DNA of 5,659 nucleotides from Caulobacter sp. (GTDB lineage: Bacteria; Pseudomonadota; Alphaproteobacteria; Caulobacterales; Caulobacteraceae), in contig JAQGIN010000319.1 of NCBI GenBank assembly GCA_028291125.1, forward strand, positions 1-5,659, read 5' to 3'. Numbering within the stretch: position 1 is the stretch's first letter; every line of letters begins with the position of its first letter. A program made the translations under genes and the position numbers. The notes beneath the pieces were generated by a model. The model worked only from the letters and a program-made list of their open reading frames with translations, had not been told where the DNA came from and did no database searches. Positions 1-5,039 of the stretch are shown in pieces.

Positions 1-101
1 TGCAGCAGGCGGCCGTAGTCGGCGCCGTCGGCGAACCAGCGGCTGTCCCACGTGCGGTTGATGCCGAGCCGAAGCCCGACCGGATTGACTTTCTGACCCA
101 T
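1..101 (-). CDS. rpsC: 30S ribosomal protein S3, N-terminal 33 codons only (runs off left edge)
   Basis: Only the first 33 residues are visible, beginning MGQKVNPVGLRLGINRTWDS, which is the highly conserved start of ribosomal protein S3. S3 sits in the head of the small subunit near the mRNA entry channel, where the family contributes to mRNA handling. The ATG at 101-99 shares its A with the TGA stop of rplV (TGATG), so it is translationally coupled to the gene before it. A GAGG Shine-Dalgarno-like stretch lies within the end of rplV, about 7 bases upstream. The position after rplV is the standard S10-operon order. The KH and C-terminal domains lie outside the window. Identity is essentially certain; completeness cannot be judged. 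Confidence 0.97.
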   Translation of the reverse strand, partial: MGQKVNPVGLRLGINRTWDSRWFADGADYGRLL

Positions 102-481
102 CAGGCGGCCTCACCCAGTTCGCGGACCACGATGGTGATCTCGCTGAACGGCTTCTCGATACGCGATGCACGACCCCGCGCTCGGGCGGAGAAGCGCTTC
201 ATGACCAGGTTCTTGCCCACGAAGGCCTCGGAAACGACGAGCGAGTCGATGTCGAGGTTGTGGTTGTTCTCGGCGTTGGAGATCGCCGAGTAGAGCGCCT
301 TGCGGACGTCCTTGGCGATGCGCTTGTGGCTGAACTCGAGTTCGTTCAGCGCCCGCTGCACCTTGAGGCCGCGGATCGACTGGGCGACCAGGTTCAGCTT
401 GCGCGCGCTGGTGCGGAGAGTCCGCACCTTGCACATCGCTTCAACGCCAGTCAGTCGGCGAGCTTTGGCTTGCTTCGACAT
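101..481 (-). CDS. rplV: 50S ribosomal protein L22
   Basis: Protein of 126 residues, slightly longer than the roughly 110 of E. coli because of a short N-terminal extension. L22 binds 23S rRNA during early assembly, and its long beta-hairpin lines the nascent-peptide exit tunnel. The hallmark hairpin is visible at about residues 94-119 (MKRFSARARGRASRIEKPFS, then EITIVV). The conserved segment RTSARKLNLVAQSIRGL lies at about 23-39. The start at 481 leaves only 2 bases after the rpsS stop, and AGGAAG inside the end of rpsS sits 5 bases upstream. An internal Met16 is possible, but the first ATG has the better ribosome site. The stop overlaps the rpsC start by one base. The gene is intact. Confidence 0.98.
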   Translation of the reverse strand: MSKQAKARRLTGVEAMCKVRTLRTSARKLNLVAQSIRGLKVQRALNELEFSHKRIAKDVRKALYSAISNAENNHNLDIDSLVVSEAFVGKNLVMKRFSARARGRASRIEKPFSEITIVVRELGEAA

Positions 482-483
482 GG

Positions 484-762
484 CTACTTCCTCTTGGCCT
501 TCTTGTCGGCGGCGTGGCCGGGGAAGAAGCGGGTCGGAGCGAACTCACCCAGCTTCATGCCGACCATGTCTTCCGACACGTGCACGGGGACGTGCTTTTG
601 GCCGTTGTGCACGCCGAACGTGAGACCCACGAACTGCGGCATGATCGTCGAGCGGCGCGACCAGGTCTTGATCACGTCCTTGCGGCCGGCGCTTTGGACG
701 GCTTCGGCTTTCTTGAGCAGGTACCCGTCAACGAACGGGCCTTTCCAGACTGAGCGGGTCAT
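484..762 (-). CDS. rpsS: 30S ribosomal protein S19
   Basis: Protein of 92 residues, the normal length for S19. S19 lies in the head of the small subunit, forms a pair with S13 and contacts the A-site finger of 23S rRNA. The sequence begins MTRSVWKGPFVDGYLLKKAE. It contains the family core KTWSRRSTIMPQFVGLTFGV (residues 32-51), then NGQKHVPVHVSEDMVGMKLG (53-72) and the C-terminal EFAPTRFFPGHAADKKAKRK. The ATG at 762-760 is 3 bases after the rplB stop. AGGAAGG lies about 11 bases upstream, within the last codons of rplB. It is a mid-operon gene between rplB and rplV with no sign of damage. Confidence 0.98.
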   Translation of the reverse strand: MTRSVWKGPFVDGYLLKKAEAVQSAGRKDVIKTWSRRSTIMPQFVGLTFGVHNGQKHVPVHVSEDMVGMKLGEFAPTRFFPGHAADKKAKRK

Positions 763-765
763 CGC

Positions 766-1602
766 TTAGCGAGCCTTCCTGGCATGACGCGAACGGATGA
801 TGAACTTGTCCGTCGTCTTGTTCGTACGAGTCTTGCGGCCCTTCGTCGGCACGCCCCACGGGGTGACCGGGTTACGGCCGCCGGAGGTCTTGCCTTCACA
901 GCCGCCGTGCGGGTGGTCGACCGGGTTCATGGCGACGCCGCGGACGTGGGGCCTGCGGCCCTTGTGGCGATTGCGGCCGGCCTTGCCCATGACCTCGTTC
1001 ATGTGGTCGGGGTTCGACACCGCGCCCACCGTGGCCATGCAGCCGTCCAGCACCATGCGCAGCTCGCCCGAGTTCAGGCGGATCTGGGCGTAGCCGGCGT
1101 CACGACCGACGAGCTGGGCGTAGGCGCCCGCCGAACGGGCGATCTGGCCGCCCTTTTCGGGCTTCAGCTCGACATTGTGGATGATCGTGCCGATCGGCAG
1201 GGTGCGCAGCGGCGAGGCGTTGCCCGGCTTCACATCGACCTTTTCGCCGGTGACGACTTCGTCGCCGGCCTTCAGGCGTTGCGGGGCCAGGATGTAGGCC
1301 AGCTCGCCGTCGACCTGATACTTGATCAGGGCGATGAAGGCGGTGCGGTTGGGGTCGTACTCAAGACGCACGACCGTGGCCACGCCTTGCTTGCGACGCT
1401 TGAAGTCGACCAGGCGGTACAGGCGCTTGGCGCCGCCGCCGCGGAAGCGGACCGCGATGCGGCCATTGCCGCCACGGCCGCCCGACTTGGTCAGACCTTC
1501 GACCAGCTTCTTTTCCGGGCGGCCCTTGTGGAGCTCGCTGCGGTCGATGAGGACCAGGCCGCGCTGGCCCGGGCTCGTCGGATTATAATGCTTCAAGGCC
1601 AT
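766..1602 (-). CDS. rplB: 50S ribosomal protein L2
   Basis: Protein of 278 residues, matching the usual 270-280. L2 is a primary 23S rRNA binder near the peptidyl-transferase centre and is needed for subunit association. It starts MALKHYNPTSPGQRGLVLID. The N-terminal OB-fold region carries GGRGGNGRIAVRFRGGGAKR (residues 41-60) and the SH3-like region follows. The C-terminal signature AMNPVDHPHGG is at 224-234. Its first His (230) appears to correspond to the functionally important His229 of E. coli (numbering from memory). Just after this, residue 235 is Cys (TGT, 900-898), where the E. coli signature reads Gly (HPHGGGEG). The TAA stop is 3 bases before rpsS. The start lies 3 bases after the rplW stop and has only a weak Shine-Dalgarno, consistent with coupling to rplW. 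Confidence 0.98.
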   Translation of the reverse strand: MALKHYNPTSPGQRGLVLIDRSELHKGRPEKKLVEGLTKSGGRGGNGRIAVRFRGGGAKRLYRLVDFKRRKQGVATVVRLEYDPNRTAFIALIKYQVDGELAYILAPQRLKAGDEVVTGEKVDVKPGNASPLRTLPIGTIIHNVELKPEKGGQIARSAGAYAQLVGRDAGYAQIRLNSGELRMVLDGCMATVGAVSNPDHMNEVMGKAGRNRHKGRRPHVRGVAMNPVDHPHGGCEGKTSGGRNPVTPWGVPTKGRKTRTNKTTDKFIIRSRHARKAR

Positions 1603-1605
1603 CGT

Positions 1606-1902
1606 TTAGAGCCCCGTCGTGATATCGATCGACTGGCCTTCGGCCAGGGTCACGATGGCTTTCTTGACGTCGTTGCGACGCCCGATAATACCGCGGAAGC
1701 GCTTGGTCTTGCCCTTGGTGACCAGGGTGTTGACCTTGGTGACCTTGACCTTGAACAGCTCTTCGACGGCGGCGGCGATCTCATCCTTGCTGGCGTCGGC
1801 GGCCACGCGGAAGACGACCTTGTTCTGCTCGCTGAGCAGGGTGGCCTTCTCGGTGATCACCGGCGACAGGATGGTGTCGTAGTGGCGGGCGGTGGCGGCC
1901 AT
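1606..1902 (-). CDS. rplW: 50S ribosomal protein L23
   Basis: Protein of 98 residues, typical of bacterial L23. L23 sits at the mouth of the exit tunnel and is the docking site for trigger factor and the signal recognition particle. The N-terminal helix contains ILSPVITEKATLLSEQNKVV (residues 11-30). Glu18 in the TEK motif matches the Glu18 known in E. coli L23 to contact trigger factor. The family segment FKVKVTKVNTLVTKGKTKRF (50-69) and the C-terminal KKAIVTLAEGQSID follow. The ATG overlaps the TAA stop of rplD by one base (TAATG). GAAGGAAG in the rplD tail serves as ribosome site about 7 bases upstream. It stays in the canonical rplD-rplW-rplB order. Confidence 0.98.
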   Translation of the reverse strand: MAATARHYDTILSPVITEKATLLSEQNKVVFRVAADASKDEIAAAVEELFKVKVTKVNTLVTKGKTKRFRGIIGRRNDVKKAIVTLAEGQSIDITTGL

Positions 1903-2540
1903 TACGCGGCTTCCTTCTCAGCGAAACGCGCCGAGATCGCCACGATCGCGTCCTTGGTGAGGACCAGCGTGTGGCGACGCAGCACGTCATAGACGTTCAG
2001 GCCGGCGTTCGGCAGCACGTCCACGTTCGGAATGTTGCGGGCGGCGAGCTTGAAGTTCGCGTCCACTTCCGGACCGGCGATGACCAGGGCGTTCTTCAGG
2101 CCGATCTTGTCGAAGTTGGCGCGCAGGGCGGCCGTCTTCGGATCGGTCAGAGCGGCGTTGTCCAGGACGATGATCGAGCCGGACTTGGCCTTCGACGACA
2201 GGGCGTGACGCAGGGCCATGGCCCGGATCTTCTTGGGAAGATCGAAGGCGTGGCTGCGGACGACCGGGCCGTGGGCCTTGGCGCCGCCGACGAACTGAGC
2301 CGCACGACGCGAGCCGTGACGAGCGCCGCCGGTGCCCTTTTGCTTGTACATCTTCTTGCCCGTACGAGAGACCTCGTTGCGGACCTGAATCTTGTGGTTG
2401 CCGGAGCGGCGCTTGGCCAGCTGCCAGGTGACGACGCGTTGCAGGATGTCGCCACGGATGTCGGCGATGCCAAAGATGGCGTCGTCGAGATCCACGGAGC
2501 CGGCCTTGCCGCCGTCAAGTTTGATGACGTCGAGTTTCAT
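1902..2540 (-). CDS. rplD: 50S ribosomal protein L4
   Basis: Protein of 212 residues, a little longer than the 201 of E. coli. L4 has a globular domain on the subunit surface and a long loop that reaches the exit tunnel. That loop is seen at residues 61-92 (GKKMYKQKGTGGARHGSRRA, then AQFVGGAKAHGP). In E. coli, L4 is also the autogenous repressor of the S10 operon, acting on the rpsJ leader by both transcription attenuation and translation. Whether it does so here is unknown, but a structured leader is present upstream of rpsJ. The start overlaps the rplC stop by one base (TAATG), and GAAGGTGGTGAAG lies just upstream in rplC. The gene is intact. Confidence 0.98.
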   Translation of the reverse strand: MKLDVIKLDGGKAGSVDLDDAIFGIADIRGDILQRVVTWQLAKRRSGNHKIQVRNEVSRTGKKMYKQKGTGGARHGSRRAAQFVGGAKAHGPVVRSHAFDLPKKIRAMALRHALSSKAKSGSIIVLDNAALTDPKTAALRANFDKIGLKNALVIAGPEVDANFKLAARNIPNVDVLPNAGLNVYDVLRRHTLVLTKDAIVAISARFAEKEAA

Positions 2541-3307
2541 TAGGCTTCACCACCTTCGACCGCGGTGTCAGCGGCCGGAGCCTCTTCCACCGGAGTTGCG
2601 ACCGCGGCGTCGCCGCCGGCCTTGCGGAAGGCGCCCGGCTTCGGCAGGTCGGCCGGAGCCGCCTTCTTCACCGCGTCGCGAACCTTGACATAGGAGCCTT
2701 CCGAACCCGGGACGGCGCCCTTGATCAGGATCAGGCCGCGTTCGACGTCGACCTTCCAGACCGTGACGTTCAGGGTGGTGACGGTTTCCTGACCGAGGTG
2801 GCCAGCCATCTTCTTGCCCTTGAACGTGCGGCCCGGATCCTGGCGTTGGCCAGTCGAGCCGTGCGAACGGTGCGAGACCGAGACGCCGTGGGTGGCGCGC
2901 AGACCGCCGAAGTTCCAGCGCTTCATGGCGCCGGCGAAACCCTTACCGACGGTGACGCCTTGGATGTCGACCTTTTGGCCGGCCAGGAAGTGATCAGCGG
3001 TGAGCTCCGCGCCGACTTCGATCAGACCCGCTTCCTCGACGCGGAATTCCGCGACGACGTGCTTGGGTTCGACCGCGCCCTTGGCGAAGTGACCGCGCTC
3101 GGCCTTGGTGGTGTTCTTAGGCTTCTTGGCGCCGGCGCCGAGCTGGAGGGCGAAATAGCCATCCTTTTCGACGGTGCGCTGCGAAACGACCTGGCAGCCG
3201 TCCAGCGACAAAACCGTCACCGGGACGTGCTGGCCGGCTTCGTCGAAGAAGCGGGTCATGCCCAGCTTCTTGGCGAGGACGCCGGTACGAGCATTGGGGA
3301 GAGTCAT
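2540..3307 (-). CDS. rplC: 50S ribosomal protein L3, with C-terminal extension
   Basis: Protein of 255 residues against about 209 in E. coli. L3 is an early assembly protein whose extended loop approaches the peptidyl-transferase centre. The core begins near residue 8 (TGVLAKKLGMTRFFDEAGQH). The signature loop is at 150-171 (GSTGQRQDPGRTFKGKKMAG), where Gln154 matches the glutamine that PrmB methylates in E. coli L3 (Gln150). The conserved core ends near residue 217 (KGAVPGSEGSYVKVRDAVKK). The last 35-40 residues are an Ala/Pro/Glu-rich acidic tail (VEEAPAADTAVEGGEA) that is probably disordered and has no counterpart in E. coli. The start is 15 bases after the rpsJ stop, the widest gap inside this operon, with only a G-rich GGGGCGG upstream. 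Confidence 0.98.
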   Translation of the reverse strand: MTLPNARTGVLAKKLGMTRFFDEAGQHVPVTVLSLDGCQVVSQRTVEKDGYFALQLGAGAKKPKNTTKAERGHFAKGAVEPKHVVAEFRVEEAGLIEVGAELTADHFLAGQKVDIQGVTVGKGFAGAMKRWNFGGLRATHGVSVSHRSHGSTGQRQDPGRTFKGKKMAGHLGQETVTTLNVTVWKVDVERGLILIKGAVPGSEGSYVKVRDAVKKAAPADLPKPGAFRKAGGDAAVATPVEEAPAADTAVEGGEA

Positions 3308-3322
3308 AGTCTTAGCCGCCCC

Positions 3323-3631
<309 letters not shown>

Positions 3632-3640
3632 ATCGCTCGG

Positions 3641-3646
3641 TTTCCT
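3641..3646 (-). promoter_or_regulatory. Ribosome binding site of rpsJ
   Basis: AGGAAA on the minus strand ends 9 bases before the ATG at 3631. It decides the rpsJ start against the longer open frame extending to 3847, which reads through the leader. Confidence 0.75.
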
Positions 3647-3721
3647 AGTGGGCTGCGCCCGCGTCTCGAACCATTTCAAAGACCAACTCGGTCCCCGCGA
3701 GGGGTCCGAACGCAGCGTCCG

Positions 3722-3758
3722 CAAAACAAATTGGCCCGCGCGGTCGCCCGCGGGGGCC
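3722..3758 (-). terminator. Candidate attenuator (terminator-like hairpin) in the S10 leader
   Basis: On the minus strand, GGCCC-C-CGCG pairs with CGCG-C-GGGCC (nine G-C pairs, one C-C mismatch) around a GGCGAC loop. AATTTGTTTTG follows immediately. A strong hairpin plus a U-rich run is the form of an intrinsic terminator. It lies about 105 nt into the leader and about 90 nt before rpsJ. The upstream GGGCC at 3779-3775 could pair instead with the GGCCC arm at 3758-3754, giving a possible competing fold. The U-run is interrupted by a G, so termination is likely partial. Function is inferred from shape only. Confidence 0.45.
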
Positions 3759-3868
3759 TGTGGCCGGATATTGCGGCCCGCTTTCACGAGTGAAAGTGGC
3801 GCTATCTCCGGTCGTCTCGCGAACCGCGTCTGAGCTCGAAAGCTCACAGCCGGTCCAACAGAGGGGGG

Positions 3869-3897
3869 CTTTTACGTGGCGATTCCGGTTTCGTCAA
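3869..3897 (-). promoter_or_regulatory. Predicted main promoter of the S10 operon
   Basis: On the minus strand, TTGACG (3897-3892) and TAAAAG (3874-3869) are separated by exactly 17 bases. They match the housekeeping sigma consensus at 5/6 and 4/6 positions, and TTGACG matches the -35 known for Caulobacter sigma-73. Six C residues follow the -10; a GC-rich discriminator is typical of promoters under growth-rate or stringent control. Transcription would start near 3862-3859. A GAATC (GANTC, the CcrM methylation sequence) falls in the spacer at 3885-3881. No competing promoter of similar quality was seen closer to rpsJ. Confidence 0.6.
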
Positions 3898-3939
3898 GCG
3901 ACGCGGCCGCGCCTTGGGAAGGTTTTGCGGGCTCGCCGG

Positions 3940-3980
3940 CCGGGATCGGCCAGCCCCCTCGCCCGCCCGGCCGATCCTGG
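3940..3980. repeat. 12-bp inverted repeat between the divergent promoters
   Basis: CCGGGATCGGCC at 3940-3951 and GGCCGATCCTGG at 3969-3980 pair over 12 positions (one G-T) around a 17-base C-rich loop. No T-run follows on either strand, so it is not an obvious terminator. It lies about 43 bases upstream of the S10 -35 and about 50 bases upstream of the Pho-box-like site. It could be a regulator binding site or chance in GC-rich DNA. Confidence 0.45.
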
Positions 3981-4029
3981 CAATGAGATTGCGCGGATAT
4001 GCGTTTAGGAAGAATCTTTCGATCTTCAA

Positions 4030-4047
4030 GTGTCATAAAACTGCATC
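4030..4047 (+). promoter_or_regulatory. Pho-box-like element upstream of the beta-barrel gene
   Basis: GTGTCATAAAACTGCATC resembles the PhoB box, two CTGTCAT half-sites with an A/T-rich 4-base spacer. The first half matches 6 of 7 positions and the AAAA spacer fits. The second half reads CTGCAT, as if CTGTCAT had lost one T. It sits about 140 bases upstream of the start codon at 4185. I see no convincing -10 at the distance expected for a PhoB-activated promoter (GATTGA at 4058 is poor). It is also the most A/T-rich stretch of the intergenic region, so chance resemblance is possible. Confidence 0.35.
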
Positions 4048-4184
4048 ATTGGCCCCGGATTGACCCGGCCGCCGCTTGTAGGGTGCGGCGAAGCTCCATA
4101 GATGCGGCCCTCCTCGACGGACGGGTGGCCCTCCCCAAACGACCGCCCGCTGATCGAGGTGTTTCAGTAAGGGGATTACCCACC
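4048..4184 (+). other. Upstream region of the beta-barrel gene; no clear promoter, ribosome site at 4169-4175
   Basis: This stretch precedes the plus-strand gene. AAGGGGA at 4169-4175 lies 9 bases before the ATG at 4185 and is a good ribosome binding site. TTGACC occurs at 4060-4065, but no -10 hexamer is found 16-18 bases further on, so I do not call a promoter here. No other gene, RNA or repeat could be supported. Confidence 0.5.
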
Positions 4185-4943
4185 ATGAAGACCAAGCTTT
4201 TCGCCGCCGCCGCCATCCTGGCCGTGGCCGTTTCGGCTCCCGCCTTCGCCCAGACCGTTGGTTCGGTCGGCGCTTCGATCAACTATAGCAACATCGACAC
4301 CCGGCTCGGCTCGGCCGACGGCACCTCGGCCAATTTCGACGGCTCGGTCGCCCTCCCCGCCGCCAGCAACTGGACGCTGACCCTCAACGGCGACGTCAAT
4401 GTCTCGGACAACGACCTCAGCGACCAGACCGTCGCCCAGGGCGCCGCCCACCTGACCACGACGATCAACGACTGGCGCGTCGGCGGCTTCACCGCCCTGT
4501 CGCGTCCGGCCAATGACACCGTCTGGGGCGTCGGCGCCGAGGCCTCCAAGTACCTCGACAAGGTCACCCTCACCGGCCTGGTCGCCTACGGCCAGTCCAA
4601 CGACCTCGACGTCGACCTGTACAGCGCCCGCGGCGAAGCCCGCTACTTCGTCACCGACGACTTCCGCCTCAACGCCGGTGTCGGCTACGCCAAGCTCGAC
4701 GGCGGCGCCAACGACGCCGACCTGTGGGACGTCAATGTCGGCGGCGAGTACAAGTTCGCGGGCAGCGGCTGGAGCACCTTCGGCAAGTACACCCACGCCG
4801 AGTCCAAGGACCTGGCCGACCTGAAGGCCGACACGGTCAATGTCGGCTTCCGCTACACCTTCGGCGGCAGCCTGAAGACCCGCGACCACTCGGGCGCCGA
4901 CCTGGTCGACGCCGCCACCCTGTTCGGCGCCCTGACCCGCTAG
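4185..4943 (+). CDS. Signal-peptide-bearing outer membrane beta-barrel-like protein, function unknown
   Basis: Protein of 252 residues, not recognised as a named family. A clear signal peptide is present: basic start MKTK, hydrophobic core AAAAILAVAV, and AFA cleavage site after residue 22, giving a mature protein of 230. The mature part has no cysteine and no long hydrophobic helix. It shows alternating amphipathic strands such as GSVGASINYS (26-35), NWTLTLNGDVNVS (62-74), DKVTLTGLVAYGQ (125-137), DDFRLNAGVGYAK (158-170) and TVNVGFRYTF (217-226), separated by Asp/Asn-rich turns. This is the pattern of a porin-like barrel of roughly 8-12 strands in the outer membrane. The last aromatic-ended strand is followed by a 26-residue tail instead of ending the protein. 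The open frame extends up to 3999, but ATG 4185 has the signal peptide and ribosome site. Codons are strongly C-ending. A hairpin terminator follows 27 bases after the stop. Confidence 0.75.
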   Translation: MKTKLFAAAAILAVAVSAPAFAQTVGSVGASINYSNIDTRLGSADGTSANFDGSVALPAASNWTLTLNGDVNVSDNDLSDQTVAQGAAHLTTTINDWRVGGFTALSRPANDTVWGVGAEASKYLDKVTLTGLVAYGQSNDLDVDLYSARGEARYFVTDDFRLNAGVGYAKLDGGANDADLWDVNVGGEYKFAGSGWSTFGKYTHAESKDLADLKADTVNVGFRYTFGGSLKTRDHSGADLVDAATLFGALTR

Positions 4944-4970
4944 GTCACGGCCGCCGAACGGCGAACGGAA

Positions 4971-5006
4971 AACGCCCCGGAACCTCGGTTCCGGGGCGTT
5001 CTCTTT
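4971..5006. terminator. Bidirectional intrinsic terminator between convergent genes
   Basis: Perfect 13-bp stem: AACGCCCCGGAAC (4971-4983), loop CTCG, GTTCCGGGGCGTT (4988-5000). On the plus strand it is followed by CTCTTTATAT. On the minus strand the stem ends in GCGTT and continues TTCC, giving a TTTT run. It therefore suits termination of both the barrel gene (stop at 4943) and the convergent gene ending at 5040. Confidence 0.9.
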
Positions 5007-5038
5007 ATATACGGCGCGGTTGATATACGGCGCGGTTG
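5007..5038. repeat. Perfect 16-bp tandem duplication
   Basis: ATATACGGCGCGGTTG occurs twice head to tail with no mismatch, at 5007-5022 and 5023-5038. It fills the gap between the terminator and the stop codon of the convergent gene (5042-5040). It looks like a recent duplication or slippage event; no function is evident. Confidence 0.9.
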
Positions 5039-5039
5039 G

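Larger units (their letters stand above)
3632..3862 (-). promoter_or_regulatory. Structured 5' leader of the S10 operon (about 230 nt)
   Basis: This is the stretch between the predicted promoter and rpsJ. It can fold into at least four hairpins on the minus strand. The first is TGAGCT-TTCG-AGCTCA at 3846-3831. The second is CTTTCA-CTCG-TGAAAG at 3796-3781. The third is a GC-rich hairpin at 3758-3733 followed by a T-rich run. The fourth is at about 3710-3687, with TTCGG and CCCC arms, one A-A mismatch and a TCGC loop. A leader of this length before rpsJ matches the arrangement in gammaproteobacteria, where L4 controls the S10 operon. I cannot show similarity to that leader; the structure differs by eye and the effector is inferred only from position. 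Confidence 0.55.

Noticed and set aside
260..769. Plus-strand open frame opposite rplV and rpsS
   Set aside because: Antisense shadow of conserved genes; low-complexity composition and no supporting start signal.
784..1992. Open frame of 402 codons on the plus strand opposite rplB and rplW
   Set aside because: It lies fully antisense to three certain ribosomal genes, is rich in Asp/Val/Ala/Leu as expected of a GC-rich shadow frame, and has no recognisable domain or ribosome site.
3632..3847. N-terminal extension of S10 to 174 residues
   Set aside because: The added part has no S10 homology, reads through leader hairpins, and the ATG at 3631 has a proper ribosome site and gives the normal family length.
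4060..4088. TTGACC as a -35 for the barrel gene
   Set aside because: No acceptable -10 at 16-18 bases; the sequence there is GC-rich.
3999..4184. Upstream start of the barrel gene at 3999
   Set aside because: It would bury the clear signal peptide, which begins at 4185 with a ribosome site 9 bases ahead.
4176..4889. Minus-strand open frame of 237 codons opposite the barrel gene
   Set aside because: Val/Gly/Ala/Asp-rich antisense shadow produced by C-ending codons of the real gene.
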